64,000 nucleotides of DNA from Daphnia pulex (GCF_021134715.1 NC_060019.1:8928001-8992000); one strand, 5' to 3'; counted from the first letter of the stretch, positions 12,401 to 25,787 are shown. Program-made: numbers and translations. Notes: a model not told the origin generated them from the letters alone.

Positions 12401-15400
12401 TAAAATAAAATTCCAATCAAACGAGTCAAGAGATTGGAGATGCAACAAAAGAAATCAGGACCAAGTGTGCAAGTACATGTCATTCGATAAGGCTTCCGTC
12501 TTCTGCTGTTAGTGGAACCTAAAACCCCATAAAGGCCAAGAGTCGAGTGGGGAGCGTGCCGTCGCCAGAACACACACACACACATACGGGTCACATATCG
12601 ACGATGGATACGACCGATAACCAACCGCGTATCCATCCATCCAGCAGTGCTGCGCTGCCTCTATACTAGACTAGGCGACCGACGATCTAAACTACGGGCA
12701 CCCCAATGGAAAGTGAACCGGACCTCCGCCGTCGCCATCGCCCAAAGATGTACGTGCGCTTCCCCTTATCGAAGCTCCGCCATCAGACGATTCACCATGA
12801 TTCTCTCTCTCTTCTTCTCCTCTCCGAGGTAACTCGAGAGGATCCGCCGCAACCGACCCAACCACATCCACCACCGGGGTGGCCCATCAAGACGTACTCA
12901 CTCATCGCACGCGATAACCTTACCCAAATCTTGCTGGGAAAAAAAGTTCGTGATGGACTTATAAGGACGACAATTATTATTCCGACCGAATGAAGAAGAT
13001 CTATTGTTTTTTTGATTCCTTTCTCATTTTCTCCGATTGACTTTGATTCTCACATGAACGACGCCATTGACTTGGCGATTTGACGTCGCGATGTCAGTCG
13101 CTGCAGCGCGTGTGGGGGGGTTGAAACATTTTGTCAGTTGCAAAGGAAAATGCTGAGCCAAACTGTACACAAAAACCTCCAACCGTCGCCAAGAGTCGAC
13201 GCCAGAAGAAAAGAAGAAAACAAAAGAGACACTTTATTATATCTACCGTATGACGGACCATCAGAGAGCCTATGAAACGTACATCTGCGCCCATATACGA
13301 CTCCTCCTCCCTATACATACTTTTTGATCATGACTGGATACAACTTTTAAACCTGAACAGTACTATATGTGTATACGACATGTCTTTATCTCTATAGATA
13401 ATATAGGCTGAGCGTTTGACAGAGGCCAATTGTGACAGAGACCGTCTCATCTTACAGCGTCGTCGTATATCCCCCCGGATCTATAGAAAATCGACTTTTT
13501 CCACATGTAGGTCTCCCTTTTGATTTTTCTTTTTCTCCGGCCGTATTTGTACTACGATCATATAATAAATCTCTTATCCGGTCTTGGACGCAACGCACGG
13601 CGCCCGACTGGATGGTTCTGATGTGGAAGAATTTCCCAGCACTAATACACTACGTATATACGATGATGAAAAGGGAAAAAAACTCGAGACAACAACCGCG
13701 CCGCAGACAAAACGCTATTTGCTGCTGTGCGATTTCAGGCATCAGCGGCATTACATCTAGGCCAGTGGTAATTGGAGAAGGGCCCTCATTCACGACTCCA
13801 TGTGCTCCGCGCTGTGAAGTCGACGTCGAACGTCGTTGCGGATTACACACAAAAACCGTACACGGTCCTCTCTTTCTCTCTCTCTCTTATCGTTTATGCA
13901 TTTGAAAAGAACGGCGCACTGAATAAATGTCTATGAAAGCGACCCCCCGCCGACCAGATGATTATAGAGTCGAGAGATCATGTTCAGCCAACCTTTCCAC
14001 AGTCACCATATAGTCAGCGCCGTTGTGACTTTTTCGGAGATTGCCGACACACACACACACAAAAAGGGAAATTAGAAAAACCCCGTTGATATTAGGTGGG
14101 CACCGATGACTCTTTTTTTCTTCTTTCTATCCATCCCTCAGTCGACATCATGCGGTGAGAACCATTTTCCATCCACTTCTCAGCGTTCCTTTGACGGGTT
14201 TTTCGCAGTGTAGTTTTTATTTTTGTCCCGATCGAGAAGTAAAAAACCGTTTGGCAAACCGAACGGGAGAAAAGTCTGGCGAATCAATTGTTTTTCTCAA
14301 CACCTGAGCGATTTGAAGAAAATGGGAAAAAAAGATTTGAGCGATATTCGATCTCGTCTGTGTGTGATGATGCGGCAAAAGATTTTTTGGACGCGTCGCC
14401 CCACTTCCATCCCCGAACTCGAGCGTCGATATACATGCTGATGAGATGCGATTACCCGTGTGGAATGGTTTAATGACGACTCTAGTCGTCGTTCGTCTTC
14501 TTCTTCTTCAAAGGCATTTTTTTATTTTTTCTCGAGTGGGGACACGCACGCAAGCTGCTCTGATAATGTTTTTTTTTTTTTATTATTCCCGATTTGACGG
14601 AAAAGAGGAGAGAGAGAGAGAGAAATAAAAGATGATCGTCGACGAGGAGACGATCGTAATAATAATGGACGCGTGGCGACGCCGGAATTGGCATTCGCTA
14701 ATCAAGAGAAACAGAACACGACATGGATAGATATAGCCAGAAAGGCCGTCATCTCGATCCGAGTTTTTCTTTTTCATTAATTGGGAGAGAGTGAGAGATT
14801 GAGAGGGGAAGAGAGAAAAAATAAGGGGTGACTCTTCATTATGAAAAAAAATGTCGACAATTCAATTCCCCCCCACCCGATTTCCATCCGAGTTATTATT
14901 ATTATTTTGTCGTTTACTAATCAACGGCTGTTAATTGAAAAAGAATCGTTTCAATAATTGCTGTTCCATTTCTCTCTCGCCCACGGTGTATATTCTTCCG
15001 AGATGATCGATCTTCTAGCCTCCGTCAACCCGCTCATTCGCCCTATATATATACTGAAAAACTCAGCGATAACATCATCAGTTTCAAATGAATTCAACTG
15101 TGATTAACTCGACTCTGGACAAGATTCCAATTCAAAGATTAAACACAAAAGAAAAGAGAGCCCAGACTTCCGCTGGCTTAATAATGAACAAAACCCCCTC
15201 AGCAGTATACTATATAGTAATAATAAAAGCTTATACAAACGTCAACGTCTAGTCACATTTGGAATAATGGAGCGCTAGATATATAATACGCGAAATCATA
15301 ATAAAAAATAAAAAAGGTCGATCTGCTGATCGGTGACGGAGAGAAAAAGGGAGTGCGGAGATTGGTCGCAGCCACAGGGGAAAAGGGCAGTGCCCAAACG

Positions 15401-15730
15401 GGTCTGAGAGCAGCTGAGGGGCCAAGTCGACGATCAAAAGGCGGTTCCTCCCCCATATGTATAACCCCGTCCGATAGTGAGAGGGAAGGAGCATCTAACA
15501 GCCGCGGCGGAAAGACACGCACACACACTACACACACACACACGGCGTGCACAGCGAGAGGGGAGGGCAAATGGTCGTTTGGTGCTGGTTGCTGGTTGGT
15601 CCGACGGCCGGCAAAGAGACCGCCGCAAAAGGTGGAGCCTATTGCAGCTCGCTCTCTTTTTGGCTGGCCTTTCTTCCTTCCTTTCTTCCTTTTTTTTATT
15701 TCCTTCCTCACCGGTAGGAGGGAGGGAGCG
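9400..15730. other. Long non-coding region upstream of the Fezf gene
   Basis: About 6 kb rich in CT/GA tracts, A or T homopolymers and short microsatellites (for example CA repeats at 10905-10920). The many ORFs on both strands are low-complexity shadows with no domain. Developmental transcription-factor genes usually have long cis-regulatory regions, so enhancers are likely here, but I cannot place any from sequence alone. Confidence 0.4.
10905..10920. repeat. CA microsatellite
   Basis: Uninterrupted CA dinucleotide repeat in the upstream region of the zinc-finger gene. Confidence 0.9.
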
Positions 15731-15734
15731 CACA

Positions 15735-15782
15735 TATATAAGATGAATCAAAACAACCCCGGACTTCAATCCGTGCTCAGTC
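15735..15782 (+). promoter_or_regulatory. Candidate core promoter of the Fezf gene
   Basis: A TATATAAG box lies at 15735-15742. About 31-33 nt downstream of it is a TCAATC initiator-like site (A at 15768), and a better initiator match, TCAGTC, lies at 15777-15782 but is somewhat too far from the TATA box. The leader that would follow runs to a good splice donor at 16068, and the coding exon starts 450 nt later. Placement is inference; 5' end mapping is needed to fix the start. Confidence 0.45.
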
Positions 15783-16067
15783 CGCACAACGACACGACAG
15801 TCTTCAGTCCCGTCTGTCTGTCTGTTTATTTGTTTTCTCCCCCCACCAAGTTTTCTACTTTTTTCAAGAGTGTCCCATCCCGCCACTTGACACAAACACA
15901 CACAAAAAACTACTTTTCTCCAAATGTGTGAGTGCGTTTCGCCGTAATTCGTAAACAGTGCAACTCAATTCCAGGAAATTTGGTCCAACAATCATTTTAA
16001 AGTGCGCGAAATTCAAAGAGACAGCGCAGCAGCAGTTTCATCTTCTTCACACGCGAAATCACCAACC
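15768..16067 (+). other. Probable 5' untranslated exon of the Fezf gene
   Basis: The end is set by a strong donor (GTAAGTTG from 16068), paired with an acceptor ending at 16516, 8 nt before the start codon at 16525. A second strong donor-like site (GTGAGTGCG) at about 15927 could give a shorter exon. An ATG at about 15924 opens a 7-codon upstream ORF that ends before the donor, which could reduce translation if the longer exon is used. Confidence 0.45.
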
Positions 16068-16524
16068 GTAAGTTGTCGTTTAGGCCTTATTAGAGTAATA
16101 GCAACAGATTAACCGGAAGCCAACTGTGGGGGGGTTAATCGGTTGTAGTATGTGACAATATTACATCCGCTTTGGGGTGGCTCGAGTGTCGGATGTCAAC
16201 ATTTGCTCAGATTACCGACGAAAAATCCTTTGCACTTTTTAACGTGACCTGTATGTGTGTGCGCACACAAACTTTCATTCAACGGGTTGAGAGAGCAGAG
16301 CAATGATGGTGGTGGCTTTTTCCGCCATGATATCCAACACCACGGGTCAAAAAAGAGAAGCCAGCGCGCGTGCTGTCGATCTAATCACGAACGAAAGACG
16401 AGACGACGCTTTGAGGTTATTTTTGGGTGGCCCTTTTCATTTGCCCTCCCACCACCAGCTGATGTTCTTTTCGACATTTAAACTAAACGCAATTTCCTTT
16501 ATTTTTTAATAAACAGTTAAAAAA

Positions 16525-19142
16525 ATGGGCGACGACGAATCGAGTCCAAACAGTCCCAGCAGTTGCCGAAGCAGTCCCATAAGTCTTCCGGGGAAAACGA
16601 CGGACAGCCTCAACATCAGCCGTGACAGTTCGCCGCAATTGTCCGATTCCGTCAAAGAGGAAGAGAACGCCGGAAGCCGGAACAAGACCAGCATCAGTCC
16701 GTGCAGCAACAGCAGCAAGCCGTCGGCACCACTTTCCTTTTCCATCGCCCGGCTCATCAACAAACTGCCGGCCGACGAAACCTCAACATCAGAGTCGCCC
16801 GACAATAATAGGCCGTCGGGATCATCCGCCAATAACAACGCCCATCAGTCTCAACATCCGCCCGTTTACCCGATCCCGATGTGGGCGCCAACAACGAGCG
16901 TCAACGGCAACAACACTAGGCCGCCGCCGCCGCCGGCATTTCCATCTCAACTGATGCCGGGCTACTTCCAGCAGCAGTTCCCCGATCCCGGCAACAACAG
17001 TTTAAATCAAATGTTGCGCAACGTTTTGATGCATCAGCCGACGGACGCCCTGGCCACTTTGATGCGACACTACCAGCAACAGTTTTACGCATCCGGACAT
17101 CCGCTCCAGTTTCCTTCGCACGGACCTCCGCCTTTGAATTTGAGTTCCAGCAATTCCGCATCGACGGCCGCCAATTTGCAAAAAGTCGAAATTTTGAGAT
17201 CGGCCGCTTCGGCCTCGCTTCAACACAACAGCCGACCCTTATTGGCGCCTCACCATCTTCACGGTAAGCGAAAAAAACAAATGCAGTTAGCTCTTATAGG
17301 CCTAGAAATTAACGTGTTCTATTCCATCAAACAGATTTTTGGTTTCACCCTGGACTGGTCCAGTCGCAAAACGGACCATCTTCCTCATCTCTCCCTTTCA
17401 AATCGGCTTTCGTCAAACCGAATGTTAGGCCTAACAACCAACAGCAACAACATCAACAGCAGCAGCAGCAGCACAGCAGCCCGGTGAGTCAATCGAACAA
17501 GTCGAGCAGCCATTCGTCGCAACACCTTTCGCCGATCGAGCCGGTCAAGCGCAACAAGAAATTGGACGTGGAAGAGGACGATGAGGAAGAGGACGAAGAT
17601 GAGGATGTGACGATTGGCGACGAAATGGACGAGGAAGACGAAGACGACGAGGAATTGGACGAAGACGATTTGGAAGACGACGAAGAAGATGAGGATGAAG
17701 ACGAGGAGGAAGAAGAAGATGAAGAAAGTCGAGTGAGCAGCAGCGGCGCCCTGGTCGGATCGGACGATCCCAGTCCCGTGAGAGCCGAGCAGCGACGTCG
17801 CCGCAACAACAACAACAACAACAAGAACAAGCGGCCGAAAAAGAAGAGCAAAACCGAGTCGGAGAAAACCACGACCAGCAAATCGATTGGGGATGGCGGA
17901 GATCAGCCGACGTCGCCGGCCGATTCTTCGGCCGGGACGGGCGTCAACGGCTCGGGCGGCAGCAGCAACAACAACAACAAGGGCCGCGTTTTCACGTGCC
18001 CCGACTGCGGCAAAGTGTTCAACGCCCACTACAATTTGACGCGTCACATGCCGGTGCACACGGGGGCCCGTCCGTTCGTCTGCAAGGTCTGCGGCAAGGG
18101 CTTCCGGCAGGCGTCGACGCTGTGCCGCCACAAGATCATCCACACGGCGGAGAAGCCGCACAAGTGCTCGACTTGCGGCAAGGCGTTCAACCGCTCCTCG
18201 ACGCTCAACACTCACGTGCGCATTCACGCCGGATTCAAGCCGTTCGTCTGCGAGCACTGCGGCAAGGGATTCCACCAGAAGGGCAACTACAAGAACCACA
18301 AACTGACGCACAGCGTCGAAAAGGCCTACAAGTGCGTCGTCTGCAACAAGGCCTTCCACCAGATCTACAATCTCACCTTCCACATGCACACGCACAACGA
18401 CAAGAAACCGGTAAGTCAATTTAAATTCGAAAATAATTCAATCGGACAGAAAATAAAAACGAACATTTTTCGCCAACAGTTTACGTGCCGCATTTGTGGC
18501 AAAGGATTTTGCCGGAATTTCGACCTCAAGAAACACACCCGCAAATTGCACGACGCCCATCAGCAGCAACAACAGACGCCGACGTCGTCAACTTCGTCGG
18601 CTGTTGGAGCCAGCAGCAGCATGGGGGCTGTTTTGGCGCCCAGTATGAATTCGTCTTTCAGCTCCAACGACGGCGAAAGGAGCAGCCTGGGCAGTAGCAA
18701 CGGCGCCAGTCCGGTCCAGCAACCGCGTTCAATCGTCAAAACGTCACCGTCGGTCGTCGAGTCGGTCATGCCGCCGCATCAATCCAACGCCAACCGGATG
18801 GGCCGAACAAGCGGAGGCGGAGCTAATAGTAAAATGACTGGCGGTGGTGGTAGTATGAAAAACAAACTTCAAATCCCTCATCATCCGTCGGTGGCTATGA
18901 ATCCATTGGCGGCCTCCATCCGGAGTCTCCAACATCTTTACCAGAGCCCTTCGGCGACGCTTCCGCCATTGAGCCTGACGTCGCCCTATCACCACCATCA
19001 TCACCACCACCACCACCACCAGGCGCATTTAATGTCGGCTGGAGGATCGGTGGCGTCGTCGGGATCGTCCAATCGAGTCCCGTCGGGGGGAGCGCCGCCA
19101 GCGGCTCCGTCCCGTTTGTTTCAAATCTCTTCCCTGTTATGA
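16525..19142 (+). CDS. erm: FEZ family zinc-finger transcription factor (earmuff-like)
   Basis: Sequence-specific transcriptional repressor of the Fezf/earmuff family, known for forebrain and neural progenitor patterning. Exons: 16525-17263, 17335-18410, 18480-19142; phases agree and give 825 aa. Six C2H2 zinc fingers lie at about residues 466-630, the first five in exon 2 and the sixth, ending in the family-typical NFDLKKH...KLHD, in exon 3. An EH1 motif ([12 protein letters not shown], about 69-80) fits Groucho recruitment. Between them are a poly-Gln run, a very acidic Asp/Glu block (about 325-380), a basic patch and Asn repeats. The C-terminal tail is rich in Ser, Gly and His. It is longer than vertebrate FEZF1/2 because of these low-complexity inserts. 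The 69-nt intron before finger 6 is a multiple of three with no stop, so retention would insert 23 residues. Confidence 0.93.
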
Positions 19143-19365
19143 CCTTATTCTTCTTCTTCTTCTTCTTTCCACTTTTAGCTCTTCTATTGAATGTTTTCCC
19201 CCAATCCTTTTTGGCATTTCATTTGTTACACAACACATTACGGTTCTTTCCTTTTTGAAAATTTTGTGGAATTTATTCATTGATTATAACCAATACGTGT
19301 CTGTCGGACGAGAATATAAAACCAGACTACTGTACAGTATAAATCAAACGAGTCTTGCGCACACA

Positions 19366-19371
19366 AATAAA
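19366..19371 (+). terminator. Candidate polyadenylation signal of the Fezf gene
   Basis: First clear AATAAA hexamer downstream of the stop codon, about 225 nt away. It would give a short 3' UTR; other sites further on are not excluded. Confidence 0.4.
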
Positions 19372-22300
19372 TATATCTGGCGGCCATAACAATAATAGCC
19401 CGTCCATCTAATATAAATCGCCGACGTGAAGATTCGGATGGGGAGACGTCGAGGGGGGCGGAGGACAAATAGTATTAGGAGGAGTATATGATAGCTGTCA
19501 ACGACAGGAGAACCCCCGAACCCGTTAACGAGCTCCGTTTGATTGCTGTTGCTGCTGGGCGAATATGTTTTTGCTGGCCCATGTCGATTTGTTAATAATA
19601 AAGAGACCCGACATCAACATCATCTGATCTTCTGAATTCCCCCCACCAAAACTGGACGGGTAAATCTGGGCCCATACAACAACAACAACAACAAGATGAT
19701 GAGCTCCGCCCCGAATATTTGTCGCTTTTTTTTTGTTCATTTGTGTGAGGCAAGGCGACAGATCGGACTGCGTCGACACTCGACAACAATGACGTGTTAT
19801 GGCTGTCTCGTTGCCACGGCCGAGGTGTCGGACCGTGTTCCATCTCCATTCGACGCCCCGACAATATGAACCGACAGCAGCCGCAACAGCTGCAGGTGAA
19901 ATCGACAACAACAACAACCAGATCCACAGACGCATCAGCAAGAATCTGACGATCGTCACATTTTCACGTTGCCTGGCGAAAACCAAATAACCACGGCGTC
20001 ATTAAAAACGAGATGCAACAATAAGACGTGGCATTACGCCCAAATGCATTAACTTTGAGCAAATCAAAAACAGGACATTCTAGAAATATCCGTCTCTGTT
20101 TATTCCATAGAAATAAAAGGGACAGCAACTCTAAATAGGCTCTCGATCGTGCGATTAATAACACACGGCAGAAAAGAGACGACGGAAACTATTCAAAAAA
20201 TAAAAAGGGGGAAAGAGACTAGGGTGGACAAAAAAGGTTCAATCGCGTTTCATGCTCGACTGGCACGGAGCAGCAGCGTTCAAATCACTTACACATCCAT
20301 AAGGAGTACTACAACCTTTCACTTTTTTTTTCGCTGGGCAAATTCTGTCCTCGTCCTGTCAAAAAGATGATGGCGATTCTTTCTCTTTTTTTTTCTACTT
20401 AATAATCGATTGTTTGAGACATTCATTGCGGCTATCGTGTCGACAAGGCAATTAATATGTCATCCCGCGTCCCAGTTATATATCCCACTTTGCCCGTCGC
20501 CTGGCTGTCAGTTGATTGGAATAGGAGCTGCTGCTGCTGCTCTTGATTGTTTTGTGTGACCATCTCATCTACCCGGCCCAAATGGATCTAAAAGGAGGGG
20601 TGGGAGCCGGTCCAGTCAGGGAATCGATTGGTCATGATTGTCATCATCATGTAATCGCCTACAACATTTACACAACGGAGAAAGCCATCAAACCTCCACC
20701 CCTCCCTTGTGCACAGCCCATGACACCCATATGATGGGCCCACGAAAAGTTGTTCCTACTCGTTTCTACCCACAACGGCCGACGGTGAAAAGAGAGAAGA
20801 GGGTTCCCCTAAAAAAAGTTGCAGACAAAAGACGAGTGTGCAACCGGACAACAAAATTTGAAAATAAAAAAAAAATTTCATTTTGGCCACAACAGGACTG
20901 AGAGAGAGAGGCCCCGAAAAAGAATATTTTTCTCTCCCTGCGCAGAGTCTATTGATAAAAACTTTGCCCGTTTCTCTCTCGGTCCCACTTGCCCCGCGCC
21001 CCTCCTCTTCATACATTGGCTAGTCAACCGCACTAATCTGATAATGCAACGTGCCTAGCTATGGGTACACATATTATAAGGCCTACACATACACACACTC
21101 ACTATACTCTGCACACTCCCCGCTGTTATATTATAGACTCTCCTCGTCGTCTACTTCTTCTTCTTTTTTTCTTTTTTTTTTTATAAATAGCTGCTCCTCA
21201 TTCGCCCCTTATTGATCATTATTATTCAGTAGGAACAGCCTGGATGGATGGATGGATATTCCACTGTTGATGAGCAGTTCTGTGCAGGCAGTTGAAACGG
21301 TTCATTTCGGGTCGACGCTCTTTTTTCTTTCCCTTTTGATATGGGGACAGACCCCGCGCGCGCTTACACCGAAAAACATGTCGGGATTGTGTGTGTTGTA
21401 ATCCCTCAAGTCTATTATACGCCGCAGATCAAAAAGTATATGTATGCACATCGCAGTCTAATCCAAGCGAGGAGAATGCTAAACTGCATCATCCAGCGGT
21501 TGCCGGCGCTGATCGGACATTTGATTCACCCGTGAATAGAAACGGTCGCCATCGCAAAAAGGAAAAAAAAGAGCTACGATACTTGGAATAGAAAATACAC
21601 GACCGAGTTGGCAAAAGAAACTGGACGACGACGCAAATCTTCGCTCTTTTCTCCGTAACTTGTTTTTTTCTTTTCAATCAAAAATCTATAAATCTTGAGA
21701 GTGAAAAGAGTTTTTGGCCGGTGGTTTACTCTGCACAGTTTCTCAAAGAGTCTATGTACTTTTTTCTTTCATTAATCTCGTTTCTAGATCTAGAAAGAAG
21801 AAAATTACTCCCTCAACGTGCTGTAATCCCATGTATACGCGACCGAATCTATCCGAAACGACCATCAATTGATGAGAGATTCGCCACAGGTGTCTTTTCC
21901 TTTTGTGCAAGAGTATTTATAAAAGTAAATAGGCCTGGCACTATTTCCCTATTTCTTTATTTTTTTTTCTTTCCCTTTCTCACTGATGTTATGTGCCAGT
22001 TGTTTGCCTTCTCAAGAGAACATCAACATGTTTGTTTGATCCGGATGATGAAGAAAAGTAGACGTGAAAAGAGATGAGGCCCAGTCTAAGCGAACGTTCA
22101 ATGCCGGAAATTGCAATCCTTTTCTTTCTTACAGATTTTTTCTCTCCCCTGCATCCACCCCTCTTCGTTTTCGGGTCCACATCTTGTTTTGTGTTGTGTG
22201 GAACAAGGCGATTAATCCCCCCCTCAGACATGATCTTCCTCCGCACGTATAACCTTATATAGACGCACCACACACACACCTATGCCGTTCGGGTGAGCAG

Positions 22301-22617
22301 CTTCTTCTTCTTCTACTTTTTCTCAACATTTACTGTGTACCCCTCGCTCGCATACGTACGACGACCCAGAGGTGCTCAAATACAAGACTGGCGGCTTGTA
22401 ATCCACCCTCATCCGATCAACATCGCTCCATTGAGTCTCCCTCTCTCTCCGTTTTTTTTTTGCTTCCCTTCATTTATGCGAGCTACTATATAACCCTGCG
22501 TTATTTTTTTCTCTCTCTCTCTCTAATTCTCCTTCCTCGAGTGTGTTACAATCGTATCTCTACTAACTACAAGGAATTCCGTTTTGTATCTCTTTCATCG
22601 AATCTTTGGGCAGACAT

Positions 22618-22666
22618 CCGGTTCTCTTAAATAAGAACCGGAGGGTGAGTCCCCCCCCCCCCCCCC
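22618..22666. repeat. Small hairpin followed by a C16 run
   Basis: An 8-bp inverted repeat (CCGGTTCT with AGAACCGG, 22618-22641) precedes GGTGAGT and an uninterrupted run of 16 C (22651-22666). The combination may be difficult to sequence, so the run length should be treated with caution. Confidence 0.7.
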
Positions 22667-23615
22667 AATCCGACCCGATCTTTTGTTCCACTTATTATTG
22701 TGTGTTTGTGTGTTGTTTGTTTTTTTGTGTGTTTTGGCATTGACCTCATTCATTCAAATTCAATCAACGAGTTTTAAATTTTTTTTTCTTGTTGGCGAAA
22801 GATATTGGAAAAACCAGATTTGAAAATTGAATGATAATGACATCATCGGTTCCCCCCGTTTAATAAATGAGTCGAGGCAGAAAAGTGAACGCGACAGGAC
22901 GGGCGTCATTTCAGGCGTGTCTAATTCATAATTTGAATGTCGACAAGATTTCAAGTAGAAAAACAAAAACGAAACGCTACACAAGTATTACAACTATTAC
23001 ATATGTTGCGCATTGTGTCAAAAAAAAACAAGAGGCCAAGGATGATCCTCTCAAGTCTGCATTTATAATATAATATAATAAATAATATCCAATCTCTCAA
23101 AAGTCTATTGTCTGGCGCATCCCTTGTTCCCCCCTTTTTATTGTGTTCGCTACACAACGCATCGGCATTTCGGTGCGTCTAAGTAGACGCAACCTGTCAG
23201 CTCGGATTACTGACGGGTCCGCACTGAAAATTTGAAAAGTTGTTCAAGATTTCACCGAAAAATGATTGCTTGATTGCCTCATCACATCGCATTCCCTTCT
23301 CCCCATTCGCCCACGGGCCAGACGTTCAACAAAAGAGAATTGCCGTTTGTATATCAAAAAGAGATTCGACTATTTACACAGTAGTAGTAGTAGTACAACA
23401 TTAAGTATTATCTAGTATACTGTGGCGCACATGTGTATAGACTTTTGGGTGAAATTCGAAAAGAATGGAAAGCTATATCCTTGGCTTATTTATACAAAAT
23501 GAATCAAAAAGAATAACTGGCGGCATATTGACAAGGATGTCCCCCATTATTCTTGTATGTACCAGATCTCTCCTATATAAATGGCCTATCTCTCCCTTTT
23601 GTTATTCATTTGATA

Positions 23616-23633
23616 GGGGGGGGGGGGGGGGGG
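23616..23633. repeat. G18 homopolymer
   Basis: Eighteen consecutive G residues, about 950 nt from the C16 run. Long G runs can form quadruplexes and are prone to length error in assemblies. Confidence 0.85.
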
Positions 23634-25787
23634 AAGAACAAAATGCCGAACGCAGAAGAAGAACAAGAAGAAGTTGGGGCGAAGCAAGAACGGCAGACGG
23701 AGCGTGTGGCGGATAATGATGATCTTACAAGGAAGATTATCTTGTCTTCTTTGGTTCACCAACACAAAGTGTACATGGGAGAACGGGAGGAAAAAAAAAA
23801 AAAAAAAGGGAAATGTATAATGAAAAGAAAATAGGGTCCCCCCTCTTCAAATTTGATAGGGAGCGGTCAATAGGCTATACGCGCGGCGGAGCTAAACAAC
23901 ATGGTGGGGACGGAGAAAGGCGTGAAAAGACTCGCATCTAACGAGAGATTCAAGATAAGTAGCCAAGGTTTTTCTCTTGTGATTGGAAACATTTGCCGAC
24001 GGATATCGGCCTTTCCCTAACCCCCTCCCCTACCGTATAAGCCACCGCATGCTGATTTCCCAGCACCACCACCATCGCAGGTATTATAGTCAAACGGACA
24101 AAAACAGTCACTTGTCTCTCTCTCTCACACAACTATACATATGTAGTAGTTATAGGCTATTATATCCCCCATCTGTAAATAATTCTACCACATAGGATTA
24201 GGAGTCTATGCGTGTGACCGTTGGTGAAGTTTCTCCGGCCTGGGCTCCTCTCTCTCTACTTATCGACTCATCCGTGTCATAACCTTAACCTTCAAGGAGC
24301 TTTCTCCCTTTCACTTGATATTCTTTCTTTCTTTCTTTATTTGCCCATTCACAAACCGAGACCCGATGAGTCGTGTAATACGGAAGTTGGCCGCGGTATT
24401 ACACTGAATGACGTTATACTGCGAATGTAAAAGATTTGAACCCAAAAGTTTGGTGAATGTTCTCTCACAGCATCAACCAAATGACCAAATTCATTGACTC
24501 GTCTTTTCTGTCCCCATCAAAATTCCTGGAGTGCGACACAAACTGAACGACTGTCTTCGGTACTACTACCACTACTACAATAGTAATCGAAAAAATGCCA
24601 TTCCGTAAAATGCCATCGAAATTGTATCGGAGCATTCTGCGGCCAGACATTCACAACCATTTCTATTTCTTCCAGTTTTAGAGATATTTTCTCTTTCATT
24701 GGATATCAAAGCCTGAAAATGTGGCAACAACTCGCTCTCCTGGACAATTGTTGGACAGAATAGGAAGACGAGGGCAAAAACGGGGCTCTTACAAGAAGTA
24801 GAGATGGACATTTGGAGTTTTTTCTCCCCCCTCCCCCCACTAACCTCTTCGTTTCCCTTCATCACGGGCCAATTCAGACCTTATAAAAGGTCGATCAAAA
24901 ACCTCACCCCTCCTTCTATCAAAAGAAAGATATAACATTATATAACATGTGCAAGACGTGGGTACGAGTTTTTTTTCTTCTTCCCCTTCAACTTGGAATC
25001 GACCAGCTGTCTTGATATCAGTTCAATTTCATGGCCGGCACATAATAATACTGATACCGAGCATCAAATCGATCTCAGATCGAAACTTGATGTAGGTCCG
25101 GGAATTCCCAGAACACGACACACACAAAATAAAAGAAGAAAAAAAAAAGTAGAACCAGTGGAATACGACGTTCGGCATGAAATGCCAAAGGAACTCGACA
25201 CAAAAAGTTGATAAGGAAAATTCGAAAAATAAAAAATAAAAATGAAAAAGTCCTTTCATCATCTTGGAGATTTAGGTTGAGAAAACAGACAAGAAGATCC
25301 TTGTGTAGAAAAGAGAGAGAGGGAAAAAAAAGTTGGTGAATTTGCTCATCTCTGCGTCAGAGAGCGGAGAGAAGCCGCCGTGGAGTGAAAGTGGTAGTGG
25401 CGATAGCTTTGCTTTTCTGGAACAAATTAAGGGAAATTGCCGCCGAGCCTCCCAGAGCAAACAAGTCCGCCAGGGCTTAAAAAGAGTTTCCACTAACCAC
25501 ACGACGACGACGACGATGGCACATCACATCGTTATTGTTTGCCTCTTTCCCGTCGTCGTCGTCGTCTCGATTTTGAGCCTCTCCAAGTAGACGAGGATGG
25601 AAAAAGAGTAGACAGGGATGAGTAGCGGATGGAGAGAGAGAGGAGGTTAGTTTTTTTTTATTTCCTGGGCGAGGAGCTCTCCCGCAAGGCAACGTGAGCG
25701 AGAACAGGACGCTCGGCTACAAATTGAAGTGCGTCTCTCGTTCAAAGTCGGTGAGTATATATATATATGCAGCAAGCACATCAGCAG

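Noticed and set aside
10082-15931. Many overlapping ORFs up to 192 codons upstream of the Fezf gene
   Set aside because: They occur on both strands over CT/GA and CA tracts, giving Ser/Leu/Phe- or Lys/Glu/Arg-biased peptides; typical low-complexity shadows.
17264-17334. Continuation of the first Fezf ORF through 17264 onward
   Set aside because: The GTAAGC donor and CAG acceptor splice in phase to a continuing frame leading to the zinc fingers; reading on gives a non-conserved tail.
17385-18419. 344-codon minus-strand ORF
   Set aside because: Antisense of the Fezf zinc-finger and acidic exons; its Val/Leu-rich composition is a mirror of Asp/Glu and Asn codons.
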